Shown one piece after another: positions 23,438 to 32,772 of a stretch of DNA of 64,000 nucleotides. Source of the DNA: DAISJM01 sp036821485 (GTDB lineage Bacteria; Verrucomicrobiota; Kiritimatiellia; CAIQIC01; JAGNIJ01); the NCBI GenBank assembly GCA_036821485.1, contig DAISJM010000011.1, positions 12,637 to 76,636 of the forward strand. Direction: 5' to 3'. Made by a program: the position numbers and the translations under genes. Position 1 is the first letter of the stretch, and every line of letters starts with the position of its first letter. Below the pieces are notes generated by a model. It was given only the letters and a program-made list of their open reading frames with translations, ran no database searches and was not told the DNA's origin.

Positions 23438-25669
23438 CTACGGCTTCACGGCCTGTGCCGCACTCCAACCCCAGTTCGCCGGGCTGGCGAGCACAGTGCC
23501 GCTCACCGTTCTAATGTACCAGTTGCCCGTGGGTTGATGATAGACGGCGAGATCATAAAGCCCGTCGCCGTCGAAGTCGCCCGGCACCGGCGTGCATCCC
23601 GCGAAACCCCAATTTATGCCTGTAGCCACAACTTCACCCTTGGTCGTCTGGATATACCAGTTGCCGGTCGACGGATCCCAGACCGCGAGGTCCCATCTCC
23701 CATCGCCGTTGTAGTCGCCCGGCACGGGCAACGCGCCACTGAATCCCCAATTCCAGCCGGACAGCAACGTCTCCCCGGCGACTGTCCGGATGTACCAGTT
23801 GCCGGTCGTGCCGTGGAACAAGGCCATGTCCTTGAAACCGTCGCCGTCATAGTCACCGAACACCGGGATACAACCGGAGAAACCCCAGTTCACATCCCAG
23901 GCGATCGTCGATCCGGCAAGCGATCGGATATACCAATCGCCCAGCGCGGCATCGAACACCGCCAGTTCCACCTTGGCGTCACAGTTGAAGTCGCCGACCA
24001 TCGGCGTGCAGCCGGGATAGCCCCAGTTGGTGCTGTGGGTGACCCACGCCTCATTCACGAAACGAATGGCCCAGTTGCCGGTCAACGTGTCGAATGCGCA
24101 CATTTCAGACAGAAGATCCGTGCCAAAGTCACCCGCCCTCATGATGGTGCTGGGCGACCCGCAATCCACACCCGAGACAAGCGTGGCCCCCGCAAGGGTC
24201 CGGACATACCAGTTCCCCGAGGCCGGATCGACGACGGCCAGATCGGTCTTGTTGTCGGCGTTGAAGTCACCGATCGCCCCACCGAACTCCGCCGCGCCCA
24301 TATCCGGTCGCGTGCCGATCATCCGCGCATTCCCAAGCGCATCGGCACTCCGGGTCTGCTCTGCAACGACCAGGGCCCCGGCATCAACGCAAGGCGAGTT
24401 CGACTGCAGCCGAAAGTTGCAGCGGCCCACGCTGACGAACTTCGGGTTGCCGGAGATGTTGCCCTCGCCCGTCATGGAAGGCGCAGTGCAGGTGTTTGTG
24501 AACCCCCAACCGGCACCGGATGTGATGCGATTGCTGGCGATGACCCCGGCCGTGTCGCGATTGTGGTAGACAATGGAATTCTGGATCAGCCCACCGCGGT
24601 TACAGTAGACACCACCACAGTTCGCCCCATTGTTCCTGGCAATCGTGCATCCGCGAACAATGCCGCCGTTGGTGCAGTAGACGCCGCCAGCAGGGCCCAG
24701 TGCCGAGTTGCTGTAGACAAGACAGTTCTTCAGCAAGCCACCACCAATCAGGGAAACCCCACCGCCGGATGCGCTCGCCACGTTGGTGACAATGATGCAG
24801 TTGGATACGGAACCGCCGGTCTGGATGTAGACCCCACCGCCGTCCTCCGCGCGATTGCCATATACGACCGATCGGGCCACGCTTCCCGCCATCGCAATAG
24901 CCACCCCACCCCCGATATCCGCCGTATTGACACCCACCACACAGTCCTGCATCGCTCCACCACCCAACATGGCAACGCCACCTCCGCCTGCCGCTGCGCC
25001 GTTCCGCTCGATCACAGACCGCTCCAGCCGGGCGCCCACCGACAACTCCACCCCTCCTCCGTCGAACGAGCACTGATTGGTGGCAATCACGCAGTCCCGG
25101 GCAATTCCGCCGTTGTTCAGGTAAAGCCCACCTCCATACGCAATGGCCGTGTTGCGGGAAAAAGTACAGTTCATGACAAGACCGGGCCCCACATAGGCGC
25201 CACCGCCGAGTTGGGCATCATTTCCCGAGAAACGGCAGTTCTGCAAGGTGCCGCCTGAGACAAACGCCCCACCACCCACGCTGCCGACCACACTGCCCCG
25301 CAATATGGTAAACCCATCCAGCGTGGCGTTGGGATGATCCATGTACACACCCCGGGTCGTCGTCGCCACATCGATACGGGATTTTGTCCGCCCATTGACA
25401 CTGCGGACGGTCATCCAGTTGGTGATGACGATCTGGGCCGACACCGAGTAGACACCGTCCGTCACCAGCACCGTGTCCGTGTTCACTTTCCACTGGTCCA
25501 CCGCCGCCTGAATCGTGCGAGACGCCGTCGCCCAGTTGGTATACGGCGCAATATTCAGACCATTGGTCGAAACGTAGTAGGTCCGCGCGAGACCGCCTTC
25601 AACCGGGACCGTGAGACAGGCAAGACCAAACACCAAGGAAACGACAAGGACAGACAAGGCAGCACGCAT
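23438..25669 (-). CDS. secreted right-handed beta-helix protein with six FG-GAP-like repeats
   Basis: A 743-residue exported protein with signal peptide (ALSVLVVSLVFGLACLTVPVEG). Residues about 28-420 form a parallel beta-helix: TYYVSTNG, IQAAVDQWK, then repeated turns such as GGGVYI, NCIIVTN, GGGLYLNNGG, as in polysaccharide lyases and choice-of-anchor pectate-lyase-like adhesins. Residues about 455-743 hold six WGxxGxxPVxGDYxGDGxxDLAV...GNWYIR repeats matching those of the next gene. GGGGGAGGTGGTGA precedes the ATG, a strong ribosome-binding site. It heads the two-gene unit with the M28 peptidase. No catalytic residues can be named, so enzymatic activity is not claimed. Confidence 0.85.
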   Translation of the reverse strand: MRAALSVLVVSLVFGLACLTVPVEGGLARTYYVSTNGLNIAPYTNWATASRTIQAAVDQWKVNTDTVLVTDGVYSVSAQIVITNWMTVRSVNGRTKSRIDVATTTRGVYMDHPNATLDGFTILRGSVVGSVGGGAFVSGGTLQNCRFSGNDAQLGGGAYVGPGLVMNCTFSRNTAIAYGGGLYLNNGGIARDCVIATNQCSFDGGGVELSVGARLERSVIERNGAAAGGGGVAMLGGGAMQDCVVGVNTADIGGGVAIAMAGSVARSVVYGNRAEDGGGVYIQTGGSVSNCIIVTNVASASGGGVSLIGGGLLKNCLVYSNSALGPAGGVYCTNGGIVRGCTIARNNGANCGGVYCNRGGLIQNSIVYHNRDTAGVIASNRITSGAGWGFTNTCTAPSMTGEGNISGNPKFVSVGRCNFRLQSNSPCVDAGALVVAEQTRSADALGNARMIGTRPDMGAAEFGGAIGDFNADNKTDLAVVDPASGNWYVRTLAGATLVSGVDCGSPSTIMRAGDFGTDLLSEMCAFDTLTGNWAIRFVNEAWVTHSTNWGYPGCTPMVGDFNCDAKVELAVFDAALGDWYIRSLAGSTIAWDVNWGFSGCIPVFGDYDGDGFKDMALFHGTTGNWYIRTVAGETLLSGWNWGFSGALPVPGDYNGDGRWDLAVWDPSTGNWYIQTTKGEVVATGINWGFAGCTPVPGDFDGDGLYDLAVYHQPTGNWYIRTVSGTVLASPANWGWSAAQAVKP

Positions 25670-25776
25670 TCACCACCTCCCCCTTTGGCGAACGTTGACA
25701 CCACCCGACAGGCAGGACGGGCTCTCAAACAGAAGCCCCCCGCCGGTCCGAATTGTACACGGCAAGTCCGGAAGTA

Positions 25777-26121
25777 TCAACGCTGCAGACCCACTCCGGC
25801 CGCACCGCCCGCCAGCGCTCCCGCGAAATCCCACGCGAGGTCCTTCCAACTCCAATACGTCTTCTTGATCTCGCGATCGTACACTTCCTTGCCAACGCCC
25901 AGCGGCATCGTGAACGCCACGGCGTAGACCATCGCCTCCGCATCGCTTTGACCGTTGTTGAGCGCCACGGTCGCGATGCCCGCCGACATACCTGCACTGA
26001 TGCCGAAGTGATACGCCTTGTCGCGAGCGAACCAACGATCATCCGGATGATTCGCCGTCGCACACCCAAAAAGAAAAACCGCAAGAATCGGCAGCGCAAA
26101 AGTTCTCTTGGCATTTCCCAT
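25777..26121 (-). CDS. small predicted lipoprotein, YfiM/DUF2279-like
   Basis: The 114-residue product MGNAKRTFALPILAVFLFGCATANH has a lipoprotein signal with lipobox LFGC. The mature part contains DRWFARDKAYHFGISAG, resembling the DKxxHF motif of YfiM/DUF2279 proteins, then two hydrophobic glycine/alanine segments (SAGIATVAL and DFAGALAGGAAGVGL) that may insert in a membrane. The start is the ATG before the signal; longer frames are antisense to the divergent hydrolase gene. Function unknown. The 35 bp between it and the divergent gene would have to hold both promoters or overlap coding sequence. Confidence 0.7.
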   Translation of the reverse strand: MGNAKRTFALPILAVFLFGCATANHPDDRWFARDKAYHFGISAGMSAGIATVALNNGQSDAEAMVYAVAFTMPLGVGKEVYDREIKKTYWSWKDLAWDFAGALAGGAAGVGLQR

Positions 26122-26155
26122 GCTCACATGGTTCATTATCTGCACAAGGATGCTC

Positions 26156-27310
26156 ATGACCAAATTAAAACAGACGCTGATATTCCTTTTCATCGCCGCC
26201 GCTTCTTCCGCCTTTGCCCAAGGCCTCATCATCGGCCACAACGAGGCCGCCGCAGTGACCAACGTGCCGCAGTCAGTCATGGACCAGGTTGGACAGTTGA
26301 GGCTCTTCTTCACGCACGCGTCCGTGGGAGGGAATATCACAACCGGGATGAACCAGTTGCACACCAATAATCCTGCGCGCTATCAGCTTCAGGTCTACAA
26401 TTACGATGGAAACAACGACGACGATTCCTATCACGGAGGCGTTGGCACGGCCGGCTCCGAAGGCAGCGCCGATTACCGGGCCGAAGCTTCCTTCTCAACG
26501 GCGAACGGTATCCTTTATGAATGTCAACGAAGCAACCCCAGTTGGCAGAACAAGCTCGTCTGTTTCAGCAACTCGCTCGCCACATCCGGATGGGGCTCCC
26601 CCACACGCATCAACGTGGCGATGGACAAGTTCTGCTGGATCGACCAGAACGCCGACGCGACAACGTATGTGTCGTCAATTCAACGCCTCGAAGCCATGCA
26701 TCCCAACACGCTCATCGTCTACGCCACGATGCCGCTCACGCGGGCCGGGGCCTCGGACTACGAGAACGATCTGCGCAACACATTCAACCGCTATGTCCGG
26801 GGCTGGGCCTGGACCAACAACCGCGCCCTGTTCGACATCGCGGACATCGAAGCCCACGATACCAACGGCGTCGAGCAGACATTCGTATACAGCGGCCGCA
26901 CGAACCAGCAGGCGTGGAACAGCTACACCGTGGACGACGGACACCTGAACTATCTCGGCCGACAGCAAATCGCAAAAGGCTGGTACGCCCTGCTCGCCGG
27001 CTTGTTCTCAATCGATCGCGACGGCGATGGCATGAGTGACGGGCAGGAGCTCATTGCGGGCATGTGCCCCACCAGTTCCTCTTCCGCTTTTCGCTGCGAA
27101 GCGTCACCCATGGCCTCCAGCAATGCCGTGGTTCTGTCGTGGCCCTCCACGTCGAACCGTATCTACACGCTGCAGAGGATGACCAACCTTCTTTCATCCG
27201 GCGGGACGTCCAATCTTGTTACGGATGCGCCGGCCACACCGCCTCTCAACACGCACACCGACACCACCACGGAGTCCACCGGCTTCTATCGCCTGTCTGT
27301 GCGCCAGTGA
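26156..27310 (+). CDS. exported SGNH-hydrolase-like protein
   Basis: The 384-residue product has a signal peptide (MTKLKQTLIFLFIAAASSAFAQ). The central 300 residues look like an SGNH/GDSL fold: a candidate nucleophile segment THASVGGNI near residue 60 and the C-terminal DDGHLNYLG, matching the D-x-x-H catalytic pair. DRDGDGMSDGQE (about 288-299) is a thrombospondin-type-3/dockerin-like calcium loop. The final 60 residues, with SWPSTSNRIYTLQRMTNL and FYRLSV, form a short beta module seen at the end of many PVC exported proteins. AAGGATGCTC precedes the chosen ATG. Activity is inferred; the usual GDS motif is not exact. Confidence 0.65.
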   Translation: MTKLKQTLIFLFIAAASSAFAQGLIIGHNEAAAVTNVPQSVMDQVGQLRLFFTHASVGGNITTGMNQLHTNNPARYQLQVYNYDGNNDDDSYHGGVGTAGSEGSADYRAEASFSTANGILYECQRSNPSWQNKLVCFSNSLATSGWGSPTRINVAMDKFCWIDQNADATTYVSSIQRLEAMHPNTLIVYATMPLTRAGASDYENDLRNTFNRYVRGWAWTNNRALFDIADIEAHDTNGVEQTFVYSGRTNQQAWNSYTVDDGHLNYLGRQQIAKGWYALLAGLFSIDRDGDGMSDGQELIAGMCPTSSSSAFRCEASPMASSNAVVLSWPSTSNRIYTLQRMTNLLSSGGTSNLVTDAPATPPLNTHTDTTTESTGFYRLSVRQ

Positions 27311-27395
27311 ACCATTCGGGCCACGCCAACGTTTGACCTTGCGGGCCCCACGCGCCCGCTGCACAATAACCGGAACCAATTGCAAGGAGGACATC

Positions 27396-27890
27396 ATGGG
27401 TACCCGAGGTCGTGAAATCGTGGATATGGATGTGGATGAGCTGCTGAAGCTCCTCAACAAGGCGTATGCCGATGAATGGCTCGCCTACTACCAGTATTGG
27501 CTCGGCGCCAAGCTCGCCAAGGGCCCCATGAAGGAAGGCGTCATGGCCGAACTCGTCCAGCACGCGGCGGATGAACTCCGTCACGCGGACATGCTGACAC
27601 TCCGCATCGTCCAGCTTGGCGGCACGCCAATCACCACCCCCAAGGACTGGTTCAAGTGGACCAACTGCGGCTACGACCCGCCGGACGATCCTTTTGTGAA
27701 GACCCTGCTCGAACAGAACATCAAGGGCGAGCAGTGCGCCATCACCACCTACAAGAGCCTGCTGAAAGTCACCGAAGGCAAGGATCCCGTGACCTACAAC
27801 ATCGTCGTGCAGATTCTGCAGGACGAGGTGGAGCACGAGGAAGACCTGCAGGCCTTGCTGGAAGACATCCAGCTCATGCTGAAACGCTGA
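27396..27890 (+). CDS. ferritin-like (Dps-like/thioferritin type) iron protein
   Basis: The 164-residue protein is a four-helix ferritin-like bundle. Candidate diiron ligands are in DEWLAYYQY, ADELRHADML, KGEQCAITTY and QDEVEHEEDL, two EExxH-type pairs. Cysteines in NCGYDPPDD and GEQCAI, near the metal site, resemble the Dps-like/thioferritin group rather than classical bacterioferritin. It would store iron or detoxify peroxide in the cytoplasm. CAAGGAGGACATC is a strong ribosome-binding site before the chosen ATG; upstream in-frame codons overlap the hydrolase end. It appears monocistronic. Confidence 0.85.
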   Translation: MGTRGREIVDMDVDELLKLLNKAYADEWLAYYQYWLGAKLAKGPMKEGVMAELVQHAADELRHADMLTLRIVQLGGTPITTPKDWFKWTNCGYDPPDDPFVKTLLEQNIKGEQCAITTYKSLLKVTEGKDPVTYNIVVQILQDEVEHEEDLQALLEDIQLMLKR

Positions 27891-27933
27891 CGGGGTCGTG
27901 GAGGGCGGAGCTCTGCGACGCCGACGAATCCCA

Positions 27934-28914
27934 TCAACCCGCTAACACCGAGCGGATGAACTCGACGTCTTCCGCCGTGAGCGCGCGTCCCGCGCCCGCC
28001 ACATTGCACCGCGCCTGCCGCTCGTTGCGGAAGCCGGGGATCGCGCAGCAAACGCGAGGACTCGCCAACACGTAATTCAACGCCATCGAGGCCAGTTCCT
28101 CGGTCGATGAACCAAAACGAGCTTTCAACTTGCCCAGTTTCGGGGCCAGCGCCGCCAACGCCTTGGCATTGAACTTCTCGCTGCGGCTCCGATGATCCCC
28201 CGGCTCGAACTGAGGCGGCTTCTTCGGATCGAACTTATCGAGAAGCAGTCCCTGCGCCAGCGGACTGAACGCCACAAACGACAAGCCGTGTTTCTCCATC
28301 AGCCGGTCCACCCGCGAACCCGGGCGAATGAAATGATCATCCATCGCGTGCGCCCAACTCTGGAGCACCGCCGGCTTGATCACCGGAACCAGCCGCTCAA
28401 AATCATCCTCGGAGTAGGCCGACAGACCCACCAACCGAATCTTCCCTTCCTTCACCAAGGCATTCATCGCCTGCACGGCGCCTGCCAGGTAGCGGTCCTT
28501 CTCGCCAAAGCTGCCGTGATGGAAGTAGTAGATGTCGATGTAGTCGCGGCCAAGATTGACCAGCGATTGCTCGCACTGATGACGAATGTGCGCCGGCTCA
28601 TACGCGTGTTCCGCCGTACCGGAGAAATGTCCAACCTTCGTGGCAATGACCACCTTCTCCGATTTCACGCCCAACCGGGCCAGCACTCGCGCGAGCATCC
28701 GCTCCGCCCGGCCGTTCCCATAGACATCGGCGTTGTCAAAATGATTCACCCCGGCATCAAGCCCGGCCTTCACGCCGGCCATCACCTCGTCTTCGTTGAC
28801 GTCGGCCCAGCCAATCGGCGCGCCATTCGACCAGTTCTGGCCACCCATCGTCCAGCAGCCGAAACTGATTTCCGAAACCTTTACGTCTGATCGTCCTACG
28901 GTGCGGTAGTTCAT
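27934..28914 (-). CDS. aldo/keto reductase
   Basis: The 326-residue NADPH-dependent oxidoreductase has the AKR barrel layout: MNYRTVGRSDVKVSEISFGCWTMGG at the start, catalytic aspartate and tyrosine in NHFDNADVYGNG, lysine in IATKVGH, and histidine in YYFHHGSFGEKD. SVSAYSEDDF-like and VCCAIPGFRN late segments bind the cofactor. GGAGGACATTGACTGC precedes the ATG; the longer frame upstream is antisense to the next flavoprotein gene. It converges with the ferritin-like gene (43-bp gap). Substrate unknown; it resembles the ion-channel/YghZ-type general aldehyde reductases. Confidence 0.9.
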   Translation of the reverse strand: MNYRTVGRSDVKVSEISFGCWTMGGQNWSNGAPIGWADVNEDEVMAGVKAGLDAGVNHFDNADVYGNGRAERMLARVLARLGVKSEKVVIATKVGHFSGTAEHAYEPAHIRHQCEQSLVNLGRDYIDIYYFHHGSFGEKDRYLAGAVQAMNALVKEGKIRLVGLSAYSEDDFERLVPVIKPAVLQSWAHAMDDHFIRPGSRVDRLMEKHGLSFVAFSPLAQGLLLDKFDPKKPPQFEPGDHRSRSEKFNAKALAALAPKLGKLKARFGSSTEELASMALNYVLASPRVCCAIPGFRNERQARCNVAGAGRALTAEDVEFIRSVLAG

Positions 28915-29007
28915 GCAGTCAATGTCCTCCACGCGGGCGGACCTGTCAACGCCCCGCCAATTGAAGTTTGTCGGCCGGGCCCGCTCTGCTATCCTCTGAA
29001 ACCGACC

Positions 29008-30252
29008 ATGATCCCGGACTCCTTTGATGTACTCGTCGTGGGCGCCGGCCCGGCCGGCCTGATGGCCGCCATTGCGGCGGCCCGCGCGGGCCGCCGCGTC
29101 GGTCTCTGCGAACAAATGCCTCGCGCGGGCATGAAACTGCTGTCCACCGGCGGCGGACGCTGCAACCTCACCAACACCGCGGAGCCGGAATCCTTCATGG
29201 CCGCGTTCGGTCGCCACGGCCGCTTCATGGAGCCGGCGCTGGCCCGACTCGGTTCGCAGGGCCTCCGCGACTTCATGGCCGCCCTCGGCGTTCCCACGAT
29301 TGCCCCCGATGGCTTCCACGTGTATCCCGCCTCGGAATCAGCCGCCGATGTGCAGCACGCTCTGCTGCAAGAATCAAAACGTTGCGGCGTGGTGCTGCTG
29401 CTGGACACCAAGGTCGATGCCTTGCGCACCGAGAACCACACGATCAGCGGTCTTGAGACGAACCGCGGATTCATCGGAGCACATCGCGTCGTCCTTGCGT
29501 GCGGCGGCCGGAGTTACCCCAAACTCGGAGCCACCGGCTCCGGCTACGCGCTGGCCACCCAAGCCGGCCACACCATCATGGACCCCCTGCCGGTACTCGT
29601 GCCGCTGGATACGCGCGAGGAATGGCCGGGCCAGTGCGCAGGCATCAGCCTGGAGAACGTCGAGGCGTGGATCGACGCGCCGCGATTCCGCCAGGCAAAA
29701 CTCGACGGCGGGCTGGTCTTCACCCACCACGGCGTCTCCGGACCACCCATTCTCAATCTCTCCCGGGATGTCGTCCCCCTGCTCCATCGAAATGGGCACG
29801 TCCCCATCCGCATCAGTCTGCTCCCCGGCCGGACGCCGACAGCATGGCTGGAACTCTTTGCCGGGTGGCAGCACGACCAGGGCCGACGCACGGTCGCCAG
29901 ACTGCTCGGCGAACTGCTGCCTGCAAGGCTGGCCGAGGCGCTTACGGCAACCGCCGGCGCCGACCCCGCCGTATGCGCGGCTGAATTCGCGCGCCCCGCA
30001 CGCGAGAAACTTGCGGAGCTGCTGAGTGGATGCCCGCTGACGATCACGGGCGCCGGCGATTTTGATGAAGCGATGGTGACGCGCGGCGGCGTAAGCCTGC
30101 GGGAAGTGGACCCCCACACGCTGCAGAGCGTCATCACCAGGGGCCTGTTCTTTGCCGGTGAAATTCTGGACCTCGACGGCCCCTGCGGCGGCTATAATCT
30201 CCAGTGGGCCTTCTCCAGCGGCTGGCTGGCAGGAAATTCTCCATCTCCTTAA
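29008..30252 (+). CDS. NAD(P)/FAD-dependent oxidoreductase, HI0933/BaiN family
   Basis: A 414-residue flavoprotein with N-terminal FAD-binding VVGAGPAGLMAAIAAARAG, the family signature KLLSTGGGRCNLTN, a second nucleotide segment VLACGGRSYPKLGATGSGY, and the C-terminal FAGEILDLDGPCGGYNLQWAFSSG. The length and motif order are those of the HI0933 (YhiN/BaiN) family, whose reaction is mostly unknown; one member reduces bile-acid intermediates. It is cytoplasmic and stands alone, divergent from the aldo/keto reductase. No strong Shine-Dalgarno; the ATG fits the family start. Confidence 0.92.
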   Translation: MIPDSFDVLVVGAGPAGLMAAIAAARAGRRVGLCEQMPRAGMKLLSTGGGRCNLTNTAEPESFMAAFGRHGRFMEPALARLGSQGLRDFMAALGVPTIAPDGFHVYPASESAADVQHALLQESKRCGVVLLLDTKVDALRTENHTISGLETNRGFIGAHRVVLACGGRSYPKLGATGSGYALATQAGHTIMDPLPVLVPLDTREEWPGQCAGISLENVEAWIDAPRFRQAKLDGGLVFTHHGVSGPPILNLSRDVVPLLHRNGHVPIRISLLPGRTPTAWLELFAGWQHDQGRRTVARLLGELLPARLAEALTATAGADPAVCAAEFARPAREKLAELLSGCPLTITGAGDFDEAMVTRGGVSLREVDPHTLQSVITRGLFFAGEILDLDGPCGGYNLQWAFSSGWLAGNSPSP

Positions 30253-30319
30253 TAAAAACGGACATCCAGGGTAAGATAGCGCATGTGCCCACGTTGCTGT
30301 GGGCAAGGGAGGATGAGGC

Positions 30320-30865
30320 ATGAAGCACCGCAACGTTTCCGTACTACTGATCGCACTGCTCGCTCTGGCCACCGGCGTACAGACCACCCAGGCGCGAACC
30401 CGCTGGTTCCGCCGCGCCGACAAGAACAAGGATGGCGTCGTGACCAAACGCGAGGCGAATGTCGACCGCGCCCAGATGCACGAGCGCGCACGCGTTGACC
30501 GCCCGTGGGAGGCCCGGGCCGACGTCAACAATGACGGCCACGTGGACAGGGCCGAGTTTCACAAGTACCGCGCCAAGATCATGGACACCGACGGCAACGG
30601 CAAGATCACCGACGATGAGCGCCGCGCCTTCTGGCACGGCTGGTCCTGCAAGGTGGATTCCGACATCGAGAGGAAATATGACACCAACCACGATGGCATC
30701 CTCACCTACAACGAGGCGCGGGTGCTCATGGAGGATCGGCTCGCGGTCATCCGTACCGACGGCAAGGCCATCGTCAATACACCGCTGGAAGCCGAATTCG
30801 ACGCCAACGACGACGGCGTGATCGACGCTGAGGAGGCGGAAGACCTCAGGGCCGCACTCAAGTAG
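30320..30865 (+). CDS. exported EF-hand calcium-binding protein
   Basis: The 181-residue protein has a signal peptide (VSVLLIALLALATGVQTTQA) and five EF-hand-type loops: DKNKDGVVTKRE, DVNNDGHVDRAE, DTDGNGKITDDE, DTNHDGILTYNE and DANDDGVIDAEE, each with the 1-3-5-7-9-12 ligand pattern. It is expected to bind calcium outside the cytoplasm; partner unknown. GGGAGGATGAGGC precedes the ATG. It converges with the nitroreductase gene, with three bases between stops. Bacterial EF-hand proteins of this kind are common in PVC lineages. Confidence 0.88.
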   Translation: MKHRNVSVLLIALLALATGVQTTQARTRWFRRADKNKDGVVTKREANVDRAQMHERARVDRPWEARADVNNDGHVDRAEFHKYRAKIMDTDGNGKITDDERRAFWHGWSCKVDSDIERKYDTNHDGILTYNEARVLMEDRLAVIRTDGKAIVNTPLEAEFDANDDGVIDAEEAEDLRAALK

Positions 30866-30868
30866 CCG

Positions 30869-31363
30869 TCAGAATTTCTCCCAGTGCAAAACCTTGGAGA
30901 GGTCCCTCTTGGGATACTCTTTGACTTCGCCGTCGGCATAGCCCAATGCCACGAGCGAGATAAGGTTGCAGTCCTGCGGCATCGCCAGGAACGCACTGAT
31001 CGCCGCACCATAGGGCTTCTTGTCGCCGGCCACCCAGCAGGACTGAACACCCAGCGCGGTCGCTGCGACTAGAATATTCTCCGTTGCCGCGCAACCGTCT
31101 TCCAGATAGTACTTCGTGGCGCGACAATACACGGCGATGCAGGCTCCCGCGTCGGCGATAAACCGTCCGTGGTCCGTCAGATCAGCCACATGCTGCAGCC
31201 GTTCGCGATCAGTGATGACCACAAACTCCCAAGGCTGTTCGTTTCGCGCTGTCGGCGCCAGCCGCGCCGCATCCACGATCTTCTCCAGCACCTTCACCGG
31301 CACCGGCTTCTTCAGAAACTTACGCACGCTGCGCCGCACACCAATCGCTGTCAACGCGTCCAT
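30869..31363 (-). CDS. nitroreductase family protein
   Basis: The 164-residue FMN-dependent oxidoreductase has the family N-terminus MDALTAIGVRRSVRKFLKKPV, the segment AARLAPTARNEQPWEFVVI that binds FMN, and AATALGVQSCWVAG near the C-terminus. It is at the short end of the family. GGAGAGGAGCGGACC precedes the chosen ATG; the longer frame has no such site. Cytoplasmic, apparently monocistronic. The natural acceptor is unknown. Confidence 0.9.
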   Translation of the reverse strand: MDALTAIGVRRSVRKFLKKPVPVKVLEKIVDAARLAPTARNEQPWEFVVITDRERLQHVADLTDHGRFIADAGACIAVYCRATKYYLEDGCAATENILVAATALGVQSCWVAGDKKPYGAAISAFLAMPQDCNLISLVALGYADGEVKEYPKRDLSKVLHWEKF

Positions 31364-31489
31364 GGTCCGCTCCTCTCCATGTCTGCACCACCCTGACAAT
31401 CTACAACCTGAAGGGGCTGTCATCGAGTGTTTTTCGCCTCATCCGGTTTTGGTTGACGCCCCGCGACCAATTCCCCAATCTCACTCACC

Positions 31490-32767
31490 ATGCATCCGTC
31501 GCTGACACCGATTTTTATATTCATGGCATGTTACGTGCTGTTCGTGGCCTTGCCGCGATGGCGATCGGCAACCGCCTGCGCCGGCGCCCTTGCGCTGGTG
31601 TTGACCGGCAACCTGACTTTGCACCAGGCTCTGTTCGAGAAGATCAGTTGGAACGTCGTGGCGCTCTTCTTCGGCACGCTTGTGCTGGCAGAACTCTTCA
31701 TGCAATCGCGCATGCCCGCCGTCATGGCCGAAGGCCTTGTCCGCCGCATGCGCACGATGCGCGGCGCCTTGCTCGCCGTATGCGCCCTCTCGGGATTCAT
31801 CTCGATGTTCGTGGAAAATGTCGCCGTCGTCCTGCTCGTGGCACCGGTCGCACTCAGTCTCGCCGACAAGCTGAAGATTTCCCCTGTTCAACTTCTCATC
31901 GCCATCGCCGTGAGTTCCAACCTCCAGGGCACCGCCACGCTCATCGGTGATCCGCCCAGCATGATTCTCGCCGGCTACCTGAGGATGACGTTTAATGATT
32001 TCTTCATCTACCACGGCAAAGCGGGCATCTTCTTTGCCGTGCAAATCGGCTGCGTGGCCTCCCTGCTCATGCTGGCATGGCTGTTCCGGAAACACGGCGA
32101 ACGGATAGAAGCCATCAAGCAGGAGACGGTCCGCTCGTGGGTCCCCACGGGCCTCATGCTGGCGCTCATTCTCGCGCTGGCCACCACCTCGGTTTTTGAC
32201 CCCGACTTCAAGTGGCTCGCCGGCACCATCACCATGACCCTCGCCGTCGTCGGCCTCACCTGGTACCGGCTCGGGCCCCGATGGAATACGGTCCGCAACT
32301 TGGTCCGCACGCTGGACTGGGACACCACGTTTTTCCTGATCGGCGTCTTCGTCATCGTCGGCGCGCTGAGCGATTCCGGCTGGCTCGATGTCGCCGCCAA
32401 ATGGATATCCGCCCACGTCGGCAGCAACCTGCTGTCCGCCTTCATCGTCATCACGGTGGTCGCCATCCTCGTGTCCGGCTTTGTCGACAATGTGCCGTTC
32501 CTGATTGCCATGATTCCCGTCGCTCAGAAAGTGGCCGACTCGATGCAGGCGCCCATACCCGTGCTCATGTTCGGCCTACTGATCGGCGCCTGCCTCGGCG
32601 GCAACATCACCCCCATCGGCGCTTCGGCCAACGTCGTTGCAATGGGGATGCTGAAGAAGCGGGGTTACCTGGTGACCTTCCGCGAATTCATGGCGGTTGG
32701 CGTTCCGTTCACCGCGGCGGCCGTGGTCGCCGCATGCGCATTCGTCTGGTGGACTTGGGCGCCCTGA
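31490..32767 (+). CDS. SLC13/ArsB/NhaD-type ion transporter
   Basis: A 425-residue inner-membrane protein with about eleven hydrophobic segments. The two inverted-repeat signature loops of the ion-transporter superfamily are clear: SNLQGTATLIGDPPSMI (about 143-159) and GGNITPIGASANVVA (about 368-382), each preceded by a membrane segment ending in FVENVAVV or FVDNVPFL. It most likely exports or exchanges an anion or Na+; sequence does not separate arsenite, citrate and Na+/H+ substrates. ATG start without strong Shine-Dalgarno. It converges tightly with the following MFS gene (5 bp). Confidence 0.88.
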   Translation: MHPSLTPIFIFMACYVLFVALPRWRSATACAGALALVLTGNLTLHQALFEKISWNVVALFFGTLVLAELFMQSRMPAVMAEGLVRRMRTMRGALLAVCALSGFISMFVENVAVVLLVAPVALSLADKLKISPVQLLIAIAVSSNLQGTATLIGDPPSMILAGYLRMTFNDFFIYHGKAGIFFAVQIGCVASLLMLAWLFRKHGERIEAIKQETVRSWVPTGLMLALILALATTSVFDPDFKWLAGTITMTLAVVGLTWYRLGPRWNTVRNLVRTLDWDTTFFLIGVFVIVGALSDSGWLDVAAKWISAHVGSNLLSAFIVITVVAILVSGFVDNVPFLIAMIPVAQKVADSMQAPIPVLMFGLLIGACLGGNITPIGASANVVAMGMLKKRGYLVTFREFMAVGVPFTAAAVVAACAFVWWTWAP

Positions 32768-32772
32768 TCGAT

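Noticed and set aside
31481..32416. 311-residue minus-strand frame over the ion transporter
   Set aside because: Complementary to well-supported membrane segments; no domain and no ribosome-binding site.
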